Positions 53,828-64,000 of a stretch of 64,000 bases of DNA are shown here, in pieces (within the stretch, counting starts at the first letter, position 1; the number at the start of each line of letters is the position of its first letter). Under the pieces are notes generated by a model. That model saw only the letters and a list, made by a program, of their open reading frames with translations, did not search any database and had not been told where the DNA came from. Origin of the DNA: Dysgonamonadaceae bacterium (GTDB lineage Bacteria > Bacteroidota > Bacteroidia > Bacteroidales > Dysgonomonadaceae); NCBI GenBank assembly GCA_031272205.1, contig JAISUH010000090.1:1-64000 (forward strand), written 5' to 3'. The translations under genes were made by a program, and so were the position numbers.

Positions 53828-55884
53828 CGACTTTTATCCACTTTGGTTATAATCTCGCTGTCGGGTTCGTAACAGACCAAATAAAGGCCGGTATTGATGA
53901 ATCCGCCCCAATTATTGACCCGGTCGAAGTGAAAAGCGAATTGCAGCGTGTTTACATTGACCTGATCGATGTTTTCTTCAAAATTCACCCCATATCGCCG
54001 TATCGCCGTCAGGAAGAAAAGCGCAGTGTCGTAACCTAACATTCCGTATTTCGGGTAGGTGTTGAGGGGCGTCCTTTTGTACCATTTTTTGAAATCGTCG
54101 TTGAAATTCTGCACGGCGGAAGATTTCTCATCGACAAAAAAGTAAGAATAGAAATATGTCCCAAACTGGTGATAATCAGTCTGAAAATGCGAATTATAGG
54201 ATTGCCATTCGGGATAACCGAACAACCGCGTAACGTATTCGGGATGGTCGCGCTGCACCGGAACCATCCCTTCGATTATCTTCCGCAAAGGAGCCGATTT
54301 TCCGGTCGTGGGGATAATCACATTATCCTTGTACTGTGTCAGGAACGGCAAAACGGCTGTCGAAAAATCGTCGCCGACAGTTACGGAGCTGTATTTGATT
54401 TTCTTCTGCTGCAAATCGTTTTTCAGAATTCCGATAAAATCATCCTTATCGTTTTCTCCTTTGGCCGACGCGATGATGACGTTGGCGTTCTTAAATGCCT
54501 GCACAAATACGTTCGACGCTTTCGTGTAAAAATACGATTGCGGCGTTACCACCTGATAGATTTGCCCGTTGTTGAGAACTTCGTTGCTTTTCGTCGGCAA
54601 GGGGATGACGTATTTGATGTTCTGTGCCTTCGCAAAATCAGACATAACTTTGATTTCCTTCTCGGAAAAACCGCCGATAATGAGGTTCAAGGACTGCATT
54701 TCCATCGTCCCAAGCAGGCTTTCCAACTTTTTCGTATCATTTACAGAGCCGATATCGAACGTGTAAAGCTCAATGCTCAAACCCTCGTTTTTCAATTTGA
54801 GCAAGGCCATCAGAAAACCTTCGTAATATTCCTGTATGCGGATGTGGTTGTTATCGCTTTTATCCAAAAACGGCATCAAAAAACCGACTTTAATCACATC
54901 GACCGAAGGGGATGTCTTTGTTTGTTGCAACAGCAAGTTGGCCTTGCTTTCTTGAGCCAGATTGTTTTGCGCCACGCTTTGAGGGCTGACCTTCACCGGA
55001 ATAACAAGGGTCATACCTGTTTTTAATTTTGAGTCCGAAATCGAAGGATTGACCTTCCGAATATCGTCCTGAGACACGTCGTATTTTTGCGCAAGGCTGA
55101 AAAGCGTTTCTTTGCGCCGGACGGTATGCAGCACGTTTTTCGTCTGCTCCACCTCTCCGGTGTATGGTGTAAAAATCTCGTTCGATTCGAAGAATGGGAT
55201 GCGAATGGTTTTCCCTGCTTGAAAAGTTTCGACCGATAATCCCGGATTGGCGACAATCACATCTTCGGGCTTCAGCTTATAGGTGCGGGAGACCGCATAG
55301 AGCGTTTCCCCCGCCGAAATGGTGTGAAAACGGTAGTTTTCCTCCTTGACCGAGCTGATGATCTTGCGCTGCGGAATTACAATCACCTGTCCCTCAACAA
55401 TTTTATCCTGAGAACCGGGATTGTATCGGTAAATTTCCGTTACCGAGGTGTTATACATCTGGGCAATGGAAAAAACGGTTTCGCCCCGCGACACGGTATG
55501 CTGAAAAGTATTGTTCTGATCAACAGGCGCTTGTTGGGATGATGACGAAGATACCGGAGTTTGCAAAGAAGTTTTATTGGCCGGAACCAGCAATTCTTGC
55601 CCGTTTTTTAACCCGTCTTTGGCTGCAGGGTTGTATTTCAGCAGTTCGCTCACCGGTACAGAAAAGGCGCGGGAAACGGCATAAAGCCCTTCTCCCGACT
55701 TCACGCTATACTTGTAAAATGTCTGTCCGTTTAGCGACACCATTTCATAAGGTATATTTTGCGCGGCAAGTGTAGTCAATGAGTGTAAGCCGAGAAAAAT
55801 CCAAACGGATAACAATACGCCCACAGTATGTCGATTTCGCATATTATCGAATTTAAAGGTTGGTCCTATCAAATATTTTGACAA
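53824..55884 (-). CDS. LysM-repeat protein fused to periplasmic-binding-protein type 1-like domain
   Basis: Four LysM units (YKYSVKSGEGLYAVSRAFSV; FQHTVSRGETVFSIAQMYNT; RFHTISAGETLYAVSRTYKL; VLHTVRRKETLFSLAQKYDV) followed by IKVGFLMPFLDKSDNNHIRIQEYYEGFLMALLKLKNEG. Confidence 0.88.
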   Translation of the reverse strand: MSKYLIGPTFKFDNMRNRHTVGVLLSVWIFLGLHSLTTLAAQNIPYEMVSLNGQTFYKYSVKSGEGLYAVSRAFSVPVSELLKYNPAAKDGLKNGQELLVPANKTSLQTPVSSSSSQQAPVDQNNTFQHTVSRGETVFSIAQMYNTSVTEIYRYNPGSQDKIVEGQVIVIPQRKIISSVKEENYRFHTISAGETLYAVSRTYKLKPEDVIVANPGLSVETFQAGKTIRIPFFESNEIFTPYTGEVEQTKNVLHTVRRKETLFSLAQKYDVSQDDIRKVNPSISDSKLKTGMTLVIPVKVSPQSVAQNNLAQESKANLLLQQTKTSPSVDVIKVGFLMPFLDKSDNNHIRIQEYYEGFLMALLKLKNEGLSIELYTFDIGSVNDTKKLESLLGTMEMQSLNLIIGGFSEKEIKVMSDFAKAQNIKYVIPLPTKSNEVLNNGQIYQVVTPQSYFYTKASNVFVQAFKNANVIIASAKGENDKDDFIGILKNDLQQKKIKYSSVTVGDDFSTAVLPFLTQYKDNVIIPTTGKSAPLRKIIEGMVPVQRDHPEYVTRLFGYPEWQSYNSHFQTDYHQFGTYFYSYFFVDEKSSAVQNFNDDFKKWYKRTPLNTYPKYGMLGYDTALFFLTAIRRYGVNFEENIDQVNVNTLQFAFHFDRVNNWGGFINTGLYLVCYEPDSEIITKVDKSR

Positions 55885-55959
55885 AAATACAAATATTATT
55901 TGGGACTGAAACTATTTTTATTTGTTCTTTAAAAAAATTTAAAGGCATGACGTTGTAGC

Positions 55960-56241
55960 TTATTCGCCCCTCAACGGCAATTTACCTTTATCTCTGTACT
56001 CTTGATAACGCTTGCCAAAGGCTTCCGATTTCTTATGTTTCTTGTATTTTCCTATAATTTTTTGGGCTTGACGATAGGTTTTCCGAGCTTCGTCCAATCG
56101 CATTTCCTGCGTTTGTTCGATGGATTTGTTCGTCAATACGGCCGCCTTTCTTGCATCGGAATCAACACCGGAGCAAGATGCTAATAACAAAGCTATTATC
56201 CCAAAAATAAGCCCTCTATTTTTGTACATTTTTTTTCTCAT
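55960..56241 (-). CDS. Small lipoprotein, unknown function
   Basis: 93 aa; lipobox LLLASC. Confidence 0.7.
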   Translation of the reverse strand: MRKKMYKNRGLIFGIIALLLASCSGVDSDARKAAVLTNKSIEQTQEMRLDEARKTYRQAQKIIGKYKKHKKSEAFGKRYQEYRDKGKLPLRGE

Positions 56242-56253
56242 TTGGCATCGCGT

Positions 56254-57798
56254 TTAAAAAGGGAGGGGCTCTTTATTGCCTTCGTTCAGGAAATCGGACG
56301 AGGAAGTTGTCGGTGGCAGCGATTTTCCGCTTCCGTTTTTGTTGTTCATGCGCGAACCCCTCTCTACATAATTTTTATTGGCCACAACATTTTCATCCGC
56401 ATTTTGGAATCGGGCGTATTCGTTATCAAACCTCATCGTCGCAATTCCCGTGGGGCCATTGCGGTGCTTTGCCACGATGATTTCGGCCATCCCGATCAGC
56501 GAATTGCCTTTGTCGTCTTCAGTAATCCGGTAATACTCAGGCCTGTGTATAAAACAAACGATGTCGGCATCCTGTTCTATCGCTCCCGATTCACGCAAAT
56601 CGGCCAATTGCGGACGTTTCCCTTCGTTGCCCTGTCGGTTTTCCACACCACGATTCAGCTGTGAAAGCGCGATGATGGGGATATTGAGCTCCTTGGCCAA
56701 GCCTTTCAAAGAACGAGAAATGATACTGACCTCCTGCTCGCGGCTGCCAAAGTTCATCCCGCTGGCATTCATCAACTGCAAATAGTCTATTATCAATACT
56801 TTAACATTTTTCTCGCGTACCAAGCGTCGTGCTTTGGTTCGCAGTTCAAACACCGACAAACTGGGAGTGTCGTCGATATAGATGGGTGCGTCGTAGAGCA
56901 ACTTCACATTTTTGTCCAAGCGTTCCCATTCATCGTCGGACAGCCGTCCGCTTTTGATGCTTTCACCTCGAATCTGGCACACATTCACAATCAGACGATT
57001 TACCACCTGCACATTAGACATTTCCAAAGAGAAAACGCCAACCGGATTTCCGCAGTCAACGGCGATGTTTTTCGCCATAGAAAGCACAAACGCCGTTTTA
57101 CCCATAGCCGGACGCGCCGCAAGAATCACCAAATCGGATTTTTGCCAACCCGACGTGAGCTGGTCTAATTCTTTGAATCTCGTCTCCAAACCGCTCATCC
57201 CGTCTTTCCTGTTGGCTGCTGCTTGAATGTTATCCATCGCCTCCTTGATGACGGAATTGATCTGAATGACCTCTTTTTTTACGTTGCGTTGCGATATTTC
57301 AAACAGGCGTCCTTCGGTATCCTGCATCAAATCGTCCACATCGATGGTCTCATCAAAGGCTTGTTGCGTAACATCGGAAGAAAAAGTGATCAGTTCGCGG
57401 GCTAAAAATTTTTGAGCAATGATGCGTGCATGATACTCGATATGCGCTGCCGAAGCCACTTTGTCTGTCAGTTCGGCAACGTATAGTGCGCCGCCCGCCG
57501 ATTCCAATTCGCCCCGGCTTTTCAGTTCTTCCACCACCGTCAGCACATCCACAGGCTTCTGTTGCATCGCCAACCCTTGGATAGCGCCAAAAATCAATTG
57601 GTGGACAGGATCATAAAAACTTTCGGGTTTCAAGATGTCACTGACGACTGAATAGGCATCTTTTTCGAGCATCAAGGCTCCCAGCACCGCCTCTTCCAAC
57701 TCACGCGCCTGCGGAGGGAGTTTACCCACATCGGGGGCGATAACGGTCTTCTCTACGATTTTTACGTTGTGTTGTTGTCTTTGATTTTTCTTTTCCAT
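56254..57798 (-). CDS. dnaB: Replicative DNA helicase DnaB
   Basis: KSDLVILAARPAMGKTAFVLSMAKN; LIIDYLQLM; 514 aa. Confidence 0.97.
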   Translation of the reverse strand: MEKKNQRQQHNVKIVEKTVIAPDVGKLPPQARELEEAVLGALMLEKDAYSVVSDILKPESFYDPVHQLIFGAIQGLAMQQKPVDVLTVVEELKSRGELESAGGALYVAELTDKVASAAHIEYHARIIAQKFLARELITFSSDVTQQAFDETIDVDDLMQDTEGRLFEISQRNVKKEVIQINSVIKEAMDNIQAAANRKDGMSGLETRFKELDQLTSGWQKSDLVILAARPAMGKTAFVLSMAKNIAVDCGNPVGVFSLEMSNVQVVNRLIVNVCQIRGESIKSGRLSDDEWERLDKNVKLLYDAPIYIDDTPSLSVFELRTKARRLVREKNVKVLIIDYLQLMNASGMNFGSREQEVSIISRSLKGLAKELNIPIIALSQLNRGVENRQGNEGKRPQLADLRESGAIEQDADIVCFIHRPEYYRITEDDKGNSLIGMAEIIVAKHRNGPTGIATMRFDNEYARFQNADENVVANKNYVERGSRMNNKNGSGKSLPPTTSSSDFLNEGNKEPLPF

Positions 57799-57918
57799 GA
57801 ATCTTTTTTCCCAAAAACGAAATGAGGATGTGAAGATACCAATTTTCCCTCAAAGATATCCGTATTGGGGGGTATATTCTTATCAACAATTTATGAAGGG
57901 GATTTGTCGATAACTCTG

Positions 57919-57993
57919 TAAAAAGAAAGCGCTACGAATCACTCGCAACGCTTTCCGAATGTTTAACATTTTAAAAATCACAGCTTCGCTGTG
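57919..57993 (-). terminator. Tandem terminator-like hairpins after rplQ
   Basis: GAAAGCG...CGCTTTC (57925-57931/57949-57955) then T-run; CACAGC-TTC-GCTGTG (57979-57993) followed on the minus strand by ATTTTT. Confidence 0.65.
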
Positions 57994-58013
57994 GTTCCAC
58001 ATCTTGACGTAAA

Positions 58014-58667
58014 TTATTGGACCCCGTCTTCCGATGCGGTTTCCGCAGCGATTTCTTGATCCTCTTGTTGAGGAGTTTCTTTTACTTCTTCGGCTTGTTT
58101 TTCAGGCTTTTCGGCTTTGGGTTCTTCAACCTTTGCCTCTTCAACCTTCACTTCTTCAACCTTTGTCTCCTCCGCCTTTGTTTCTTCTACTTTTGCTTTT
58201 GGAGTTTTTTCTGTTTTGGGGGTTGTTTCCGCAACTTCTGATCCTGTCGCTTTTCTACGCGAGCGGCGAGTTTTGGCTTTCTTTGCCCCGGCCTCTTTCA
58301 ACATGTTTTCGTTGAAATCCACCAATTCGATGAAGCACATTGCAGCGTTATCGCCCAAACGATAGCCGGTTTTGAGTATCCGGGTATATCCGCCGGGACG
58401 ATCGCCCACTTTCTGCGAAACCGTCTGGAACAACTCCGTAACGGCTTGCTTATTTTGGAGCGCACTGAAAACAACGCGACGCGAATGGGTGGTGTCATCC
58501 TTCGATTTCGTGATGATGGGTTCAACAAATTTTCTTAATTCCTTGGCTTTAGGAACAGTCGTAAAAATACGCTTGTGCATGATGAGCGATATGGCCATGT
58601 TGGATAACATTGCTCCGCGATGCGCAGTTTTGCGTCCTAAATGATTGTTCTTTTTATTATGTCTCAT
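58014..58667 (-). CDS. rplQ: 50S ribosomal protein L17 with acidic/KEA-rich C-terminal extension
   Basis: [29 protein letters not shown]; tail [33 protein letters not shown]. Confidence 0.97.
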   Translation of the reverse strand: MRHNKKNNHLGRKTAHRGAMLSNMAISLIMHKRIFTTVPKAKELRKFVEPIITKSKDDTTHSRRVVFSALQNKQAVTELFQTVSQKVGDRPGGYTRILKTGYRLGDNAAMCFIELVDFNENMLKEAGAKKAKTRRSRRKATGSEVAETTPKTEKTPKAKVEETKAEETKVEEVKVEEAKVEEPKAEKPEKQAEEVKETPQQEDQEIAAETASEDGVQ

Positions 58668-58672
58668 TGCTG

Positions 58673-59674
58673 TTAGTCTTTATCTAATTTATATTTCGAA
58701 ATATCCATGCCGAACGAAAGCGAAAGGCTGTCGAGCAATTCTTCAAGCTCTGTAAGCGATTTTTTTCCGAAGTTGCGGAATTTCAGCAAATCGTTCTTTT
58801 TGTGCCCTACCAATTGCCCGAGGGTCTCCACATCGGCCGCCTTCAAACAGTTGAGGGCGCGAACCGAAAGATTGAGGTCTGACAGTTTGCGTTTGAGCAT
58901 CTGCCGCATGTGCAATACTTCCTCATCGAACTCCTCGATGCTTTCGGCATCGGAAGCCTCGATCATGATTTTATTGTCGTCCGAGAACAACACAAAATGC
59001 TGGATGAGTATTTTGGCGGCTTCTTTCAGCGCTTCTTTCGGCGGTATAGAACCGTCGGTAACTATTTCGATAATTAATTTTTCGTAATCCGTCTTCTGTT
59101 CGATACGGTAATTTTCTATTTCATACTTCACATTCCGGATGGGCGTATAAATAGAGTCGATAGCTATCGTACTCACATCGTCGGGAGACAGCATAGCCCG
59201 ATTTTCATCGGCAGGGACGTAACCGCGGCCTTTGTTAATCGTGAGGTCGAGGTGTATTGAAGCCTTCTTTTCCAAATGGCAAATCTCCAATTCGGGGTTC
59301 AAAACCTCAAACCCTGTCAGTAATTTGCCAATGTCTTCGGCTTTGAACACATCCGTGCCCGAAATGCTGAGGCTTACTTTTTCGCTGTCAAATTCTTCTA
59401 CGATTCGTTTAAACCGCACCTTTTTCAGGTTAAGAATGATAGCTGTTACGTCTTCTATTACGCCCGGGATAGTGGCAAATTCATGCTCAACCCCCTCTAT
59501 TTTTACCGATGTAATTGCAAATCCTTCGAGCGAAGACAGCAGGATACGGCGTAAAGCGTTACCTACGGTAATGCCGTAACCGGGTTCAAGGGGACGAAAT
59601 TCAAATTTTCCGAAGAAAACGTCCTCTTGCAACATGATTACTTTGTCGGGTTTTTGAAATGCTAATATTGCCAT
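58673..59674 (-). CDS. rpoA: DNA-directed RNA polymerase subunit alpha
   Basis: [29 protein letters not shown]-terminal [12 protein letters not shown]-type region ([17 protein letters not shown]). Confidence 0.98.
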   Translation of the reverse strand: MAILAFQKPDKVIMLQEDVFFGKFEFRPLEPGYGITVGNALRRILLSSLEGFAITSVKIEGVEHEFATIPGVIEDVTAIILNLKKVRFKRIVEEFDSEKVSLSISGTDVFKAEDIGKLLTGFEVLNPELEICHLEKKASIHLDLTINKGRGYVPADENRAMLSPDDVSTIAIDSIYTPIRNVKYEIENYRIEQKTDYEKLIIEIVTDGSIPPKEALKEAAKILIQHFVLFSDDNKIMIEASDAESIEEFDEEVLHMRQMLKRKLSDLNLSVRALNCLKAADVETLGQLVGHKKNDLLKFRNFGKKSLTELEELLDSLSLSFGMDISKYKLDKD

Positions 59675-59678
59675 GAAA

Positions 59679-60287
59679 TTATTGTTTAGAATATAATTCT
59701 ACGATCAATTGTTCTTTAATGTTTTCGGGGATATCGGCTCTTTCGGGCAAATGCAGTAATTTACCAACGTAGCTTCCTTTATCCCACTCCAACCAAGGAT
59801 ATTTGCTGTGGTTAAAACCATCGAGCGCATTCACAATCACTTCCAGTGATTTCGATTTTTCCCTCACGCCAACCAGCTGTCCCGCTTTCACGGTGTAGGA
59901 CGGGATGTTTACCACTTTCCCATCAACCGTAATGTGACGGTGCGTTACAAGCTGACGGGCAGCTGCTCTTGTGGGCGCGACGCCCAAACGGTAAACAATG
60001 TTGTCGAGACGCGATTCGAGCAATTGGAGCAACACTTCGCCGGTGATACCGCGCGAGCGTGCAGCCCGTTCGAACGTAAGGCGGAATTGTTTTTCCAATA
60101 CGCCGTAAGTGTATTTCGCACGTTGTTTTTCACGTAACTGAATACCGTATTCCGAGGTTTTTTTCCTGCGCGAATTACCGTGCTGTCCCGGAGGATAGTT
60201 CTTTTTGGAAAGAACCTTATCGGGACCGAAAATGGGTTCGCCGAACTTGCGGGCGATTTTTGATTTTGGACCAGTATATCTTGCCAT
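59679..60287 (-). CDS. rpsD: 30S ribosomal protein S4
   Basis: [21 protein letters not shown]...[34 protein letters not shown]. Confidence 0.98.
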   Translation of the reverse strand: MARYTGPKSKIARKFGEPIFGPDKVLSKKNYPPGQHGNSRRKKTSEYGIQLREKQRAKYTYGVLEKQFRLTFERAARSRGITGEVLLQLLESRLDNIVYRLGVAPTRAAARQLVTHRHITVDGKVVNIPSYTVKAGQLVGVREKSKSLEVIVNALDGFNHSKYPWLEWDKGSYVGKLLHLPERADIPENIKEQLIVELYSKQ

Positions 60288-60321
60288 TTTACAAATTAAA
60301 CTTTTAGAACTGAAGCCTAAA

Positions 60322-60396
60322 CTGTGCAGCCGCGATTACAGAGAAGTTGCGTTGTAATCAAATCACAGCTCAAGTTTCAATGTTGAAATGAAACTT
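60322..60396 (-). promoter_or_regulatory. Structured intergenic leader upstream of rpsD
   Basis: Nested stems CTGTG/CACAG (60322-60326 / 60364-60368) enclosing GATTAC/GTAATC (60334-60339 / 60354-60359), plus AAGTTTCA/TGAAACTT (60372-60396). Confidence 0.45.
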
Positions 60397-60410
60397 AAAT
60401 TATTTTCTGA

Positions 60411-60800
60411 TTAAACTCTTCTTGCTTTCGGAGGACGACAGCCGTTGTGGGGCAGTGGAGTAACATCAACAATTTCAGTTACTTCTATCCCTGCGCCGTG
60501 GATGGTCCGGATAGCCGATTCGCGACCGTTACCCGGTCCTTTCACATAAGCTTTCACTTTTCTCAGGCCAAGGTCAAAAGCCACCTTCGCACAATCTTGC
60601 GCTACCATCTGGGCGGCGTAAGGCGTGTTCTTTTTTGAGCTTCTGAAACCCATTTTTCCGGCCGACGACCAACTGATTACTTCTCCGTTTTCGTTGGTCA
60701 GCGAAACGATGATGTTGTTGAACGATGACGAAATGTGAGCTTGTCCTATCGCACTCACTTTCACGTTCCTTTTTTTTGCTGCAACTGTTCTTTTTGCCAT
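60411..60800 (-). CDS. rpsK: 30S ribosomal protein S11
   Basis: [46 protein letters not shown]. Confidence 0.98.
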   Translation of the reverse strand: MAKRTVAAKKRNVKVSAIGQAHISSSFNNIIVSLTNENGEVISWSSAGKMGFRSSKKNTPYAAQMVAQDCAKVAFDLGLRKVKAYVKGPGNGRESAIRTIHGAGIEVTEIVDVTPLPHNGCRPPKARRV

Positions 60801-60812
60801 ATCTCTTACCTA

Positions 60813-61193
60813 TTATTTAGTAGCTTTTTTCTTGTTAGCAACGGTTTTCTTTTTCCCTTTACGTGTGCGGGCGTTGTTTTTTGTACTTTGTCCGCGCACG
60901 GGCAACCCGATACGGTGACGGATTCCTCGATAACAACCGATGTCCATCAGTCGTTTGATGTTCAGTTGTACTTCGGAACGAAGGTCCCCTTCTACTTTGT
61001 ATTCGCTGGAAATAATCTCGCGAATGCGTGCAGCCTGGTCGTCTGTCCAGTCTTTCACTTTGATATCTCTATCAATTTCAGCTTTTTCTAAAATGGAGTT
61101 TGCCGAGCTGCGGCCAATGCCATAGATATAAGTGAGCGCTATTTCGCCCCGCTTATTTTGCGGCAAATCGACCCCTACAATTCTTATAGCCAT
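60813..61193 (-). CDS. rpsM: 30S ribosomal protein S13
   Basis: [56 protein letters not shown]. Confidence 0.98.
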   Translation of the reverse strand: MAIRIVGVDLPQNKRGEIALTYIYGIGRSSANSILEKAEIDRDIKVKDWTDDQAARIREIISSEYKVEGDLRSEVQLNIKRLMDIGCYRGIRHRIGLPVRGQSTKNNARTRKGKKKTVANKKKATK

Positions 61194-61238
61194 ATATGTT
61201 CTTTATTATTTGATTACAAAATATGAATAATTTACCCG

Positions 61239-61355
61239 TTATCCCTGACGTTGTTTGTACTTGGGATTCTTTTTGTTGATGATATACAACCGGCCTTTTC
61301 TCCTTACAATCTTGCAGTCGGCCGTACGTTTCTTTAAGGATGCTCTTACTTTCAT
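61239..61355 (-). CDS. rpmJ: 50S ribosomal protein L36 (below ORF-track length cutoff)
   Basis: Minus-strand translation [38 protein letters not shown]. Confidence 0.97.
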   Translation of the reverse strand: MKVRASLKKRTADCKIVRRKGRLYIINKKNPKYKQRQG

Positions 61356-61369
61356 TATCGTTATGTTTT

Positions 61370-61588
61370 TTATTTGTATCTGAATGAAATTCTGCCTTTC
61401 GACAGATCATAAGGCGACATCTCCACGCGCACTCTGTCTCCCGGAAGGATACGGATATAGTGCATCCGCATTTTTCCCGAAATATGAGCCGTGATTTCGT
61501 GCCCGTTTTCCAATTCTACACGGAACATCGCGTTAGACAATGCTTCAACGATGGTGCCGTCTTGTTCTATTGCTGTTTGTTTAGCCAT
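61370..61588 (-). CDS. infA: Translation initiation factor IF-1
   Basis: [53 protein letters not shown]. Confidence 0.98.
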   Translation of the reverse strand: MAKQTAIEQDGTIVEALSNAMFRVELENGHEITAHISGKMRMHYIRILPGDRVRVEMSPYDLSKGRISFRYK

Positions 61589-61608
61589 TAATACCGGTTT
61601 TATTCTTT

Positions 61609-62394
61609 TTAGTTACTTGTTTCTTGAATAAATTCAAAGGTAGATAAGATATCTGCTTTCCCGTTGCGTATAGCAATCGTATGTTCGAAGTGGGCAGATG
61701 GTTTACGGTCTTTTGTGCGTACCGTCCATCCGTCGTTCTCAAACACAACATTTTTGCTTCCCATGTTAATCATCGGCTCTATGGCGATGCACAGGCCATT
61801 TTTGATTAACGGACCCGTACCGCGACGACCATAATTGGGAACTTCGGGGGCTTCGTGCATGTTGCGCCCGATGCCGTGTCCCACAAGTTCGCGCACCACC
61901 GAAAATCCTTTCGATTCGCAATAGGTCTGAACGGTCGAACCAATATCGCCTATCCGGTGTCCTTCTACCGCTTGTGCGATCCCGAGATAAAGAGACTCTT
62001 CGGTAACTTGGAGTAACTTTTTCACTTCGGGACTTACCTCGCCCACGCAAAACGTGTAGGCAGAATCGCCGCAATAACCGCGTTTGGTCGTTGTTCCGCA
62101 ATCAACGGATACAACATCGCCTTCTTTCAACGGCGTCTTGTTGGGAATGCCATGAACCACATTCTCGTTAACGGATGTGCAGATGGATTTTGGGAAACCG
62201 CCGTATCCCAAAAAAGTCGGAACAGCTCCATGATCTCTAATGAATGTTTCCGCGATTTTATCGAGTTCAAGTGTGGTAACACCCGGTTTTATGTGTTTCG
62301 ACACTTCGCCAAGGGTCATCCCCACCAGGCGATTGGCTTCGCGCATATACTCAATTTCTTCGTCGGTTTTCAATATGATCGTATTGCTATTCAT
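61609..62394 (-). CDS. map: Type I methionyl aminopeptidase
   Basis: [24 protein letters not shown]; 261 aa. Confidence 0.97.
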   Translation of the reverse strand: MNSNTIILKTDEEIEYMREANRLVGMTLGEVSKHIKPGVTTLELDKIAETFIRDHGAVPTFLGYGGFPKSICTSVNENVVHGIPNKTPLKEGDVVSVDCGTTTKRGYCGDSAYTFCVGEVSPEVKKLLQVTEESLYLGIAQAVEGHRIGDIGSTVQTYCESKGFSVVRELVGHGIGRNMHEAPEVPNYGRRGTGPLIKNGLCIAIEPMINMGSKNVVFENDGWTVRTKDRKPSAHFEHTIAIRNGKADILSTFEFIQETSN

Positions 62395-62435
62395 TCTTAT
62401 CTATATCCTCTTCAAAATCTATTCTCGTGCAACGT

Positions 62436-63770
62436 TCAATAAGCGGCCATAGAACCGGTACGTCCCTTAATTTTTGCACCCGACTTCAGGAAGCCGTCGT
62501 AATGGCGCATCAATAAATGGCTTTCTATTTGCTGCAAGGTATCAAGCACCACGCCCACAAGAATCAACAACGACGTTCCCCCAAAGAAATGGGCAAACTG
62601 GTTATTGATATCAAAAAGACTGGCTATTGCGGGCAAGATTGCTATAATGGCAAGCAATATCGATCCCGGAAGCGTAATCCGCGACATGATGGTATCGATA
62701 TATTCAGCCGTTCTCTTTCCGGGTTTCACGCCGGGAATGAATCCGTTGTTTCGCTTCAAATCTTCCGCCATTTGGGTTGGATTTACCGTAATCGCCGTAT
62801 AGAAATACGTGAAAGCGATAATCAGCAGGGCGAATACCAAATTGTATGCAAAACTGTTTGAATTCATCAACGGGGCAAAAAGCTGAGCGAAAAATCCGCC
62901 GCCTTCCTTTGCCGTAAACTGGGCAAGGGTAATGGGGATAAACATGATAGCCTGTGCAAAAATGATCGGCATCACGTTTGCCGCATTCACTTTAAGCGGG
63001 ATGTACTGACGAACGCCGCCGTACTGTTTATTTCCCACGATGCGTTTTGCATACTGCACCGGCACCTTGCGCGTTCCCTGCACCAGCATGATGGCGAATC
63101 CGGTAACGAACAGCAGAAATACGATTTCAATCAAGAAAAGGATCAGTCCGCCGGGCGCGTTGAACAAGCGGTCAATCTCACCAACCAATGCGTCCGGAAG
63201 ACGGGCTATAATACCAATCAGGATGATGAACGAGATTCCATTACCCACACCTTTATCGGTGATGCGTTCTCCCAGCCAGAGTACAAACATGCTACCCGCA
63301 GCCAAAATAATGGTTGCCGGCAATACCCAGTCCCAGAAACCTCCGGGAATGGCTTGACGGATGGCTCCATAAAGATATGCAGGACCCTGCATAAGCAATA
63401 TGGCAACGGTAAGATAACGGGTGTACTGGTTCATTTTTGTTCTGCCGCTCTCTCCTTCACGCTGTAATTTCTGGAAATAGGGAATAGCTATACCCAACAA
63501 CTGCATCACGATGGATGCGGAAATATAGGGCATGATTCCCAATGCAAAAATAGATGCGTTGGAAAAAGCGCCTCCCGAAAACATGTCCAACAAGCCCAAC
63601 AGTCCTCCGCTGGCGCTGTTGCGCAATGCCACGAGATGTTCGGGGTTTACCCCCGGGAGAATCACAAACGAACCAAACCGATATACGGCCACGAAACCGA
63701 TGGTTATCAGAATCCGGGTACGGAGGTCGTCAATCTTCCAAATGTTTTTCAGTGTCTGTATGAATCTCAT
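62436..63770 (-). CDS. secY: Preprotein translocase subunit SecY
   Basis: 10 TM; NQYTRYLTVAILLMQ, GNGISFIILIGIIARLP, GKRTAEYIDTIMSRITLPGSI. Confidence 0.98.
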   Translation of the reverse strand: MRFIQTLKNIWKIDDLRTRILITIGFVAVYRFGSFVILPGVNPEHLVALRNSASGGLLGLLDMFSGGAFSNASIFALGIMPYISASIVMQLLGIAIPYFQKLQREGESGRTKMNQYTRYLTVAILLMQGPAYLYGAIRQAIPGGFWDWVLPATIILAAGSMFVLWLGERITDKGVGNGISFIILIGIIARLPDALVGEIDRLFNAPGGLILFLIEIVFLLFVTGFAIMLVQGTRKVPVQYAKRIVGNKQYGGVRQYIPLKVNAANVMPIIFAQAIMFIPITLAQFTAKEGGGFFAQLFAPLMNSNSFAYNLVFALLIIAFTYFYTAITVNPTQMAEDLKRNNGFIPGVKPGKRTAEYIDTIMSRITLPGSILLAIIAILPAIASLFDINNQFAHFFGGTSLLILVGVVLDTLQQIESHLLMRHYDGFLKSGAKIKGRTGSMAAY

Positions 63771-63771
63771 C

Positions 63772-64000
63772 TTATTTGAGTTTTACTGCGGTTCCACCTA
63801 CCGAGGTTATTGCGGCTTCGGCTGTTTTGGAGAAAGCATGAGCTTCCACTTTCAACTTTGCCGAGAGGGTGCCTTTACCCAGAATTTTTACTAAGTGCTT
63901 CGGAGAGACAAGCCCTGCTTCCACCAGCACTGCCGGCGTAATTTCTGTTACTTTGCGGGCTTCGGCTATCTCTTGAAGTTTTTCAAGGTTGATGGCCTTA
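63772..64000 (-). CDS. rplO: 50S ribosomal protein L15 (C-terminal part, truncated by window edge)
   Basis: Minus-strand reading ends ...KVEAHAFSKTAEAAITSVGGTAVKLK*, located immediately upstream of secY. Confidence 0.9.
   Translation of the reverse strand, partial: KAINLEKLQEIAEARKVTEITPAVLVEAGLVSPKHLVKILGKGTLSAKLKVEAHAFSKTAEAAITSVGGTAVKLK

Noticed and set aside
58014-64000. Ribosomal operon order as unusual
   Set aside because: L15-SecY-Map-IF1-L36-S13-S11-S4-RpoA-L17 is the ordinary arrangement.

Overview
The window is a gene-dense chromosomal segment from a Bacteroidetes bacterium, probably Bacteroidales. That assignment is an inference from the gene set, the ribosomal operon layout and repeated TAnnTTTG (-7) promoter motifs. 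It is mostly housekeeping: an alpha-2-macroglobulin-like protein, MeaB, CoaA, L35/L20, a CPA2 antiporter, a THUMP methyltransferase, a hybrid histidine kinase, HemW, GAPDH, EttA, GreA, a CoA transferase, MiaB, HemG/HemN, an MFS transporter and TonB receptor, EngB, a GH2 beta-galactosidase, a LysM+PBP1 protein, DnaB, and the end of the ribosomal protein operon (L17-RpoA-S4-S11-S13-L36-IF1-Map-SecY-L15). I see no CRISPR array, intact transposon, prophage, rRNA or tRNA. The most interesting signals are small or non-coding: (1) a stand-alone transcription unit of about 80 nt on the minus strand at 35982-36063 with its own promoter and intrinsic terminator, a candidate sRNA; (2) a 12-bp perfect inverted repeat overlapping the promoter of the neighbouring gene; (3) three intergenic G8/C8 tracts, one inside a promoter in front of a lipoprotein gene that also carries an in-frame 9-bp tandem repeat, a possible phase-variation locus; (4) three heptanucleotide microsatellites of related consensus and degenerate GCCACGAAGG-type dispersed repeats; (5) a dense hairpin array between 47658 and 47919; (6) rpmI-rplT uncoupled from infC, with a fimbrillin/FISUMP lipoprotein gene in its place and an unlisted 58-aa microprotein upstream of that gene; (7) a TonB receptor / RhtX-FptX-like MFS / hemN / hemG gene string; (8) a nested stem structure in front of rpsD. 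All functional statements come from reading the sequence; no database search was run.
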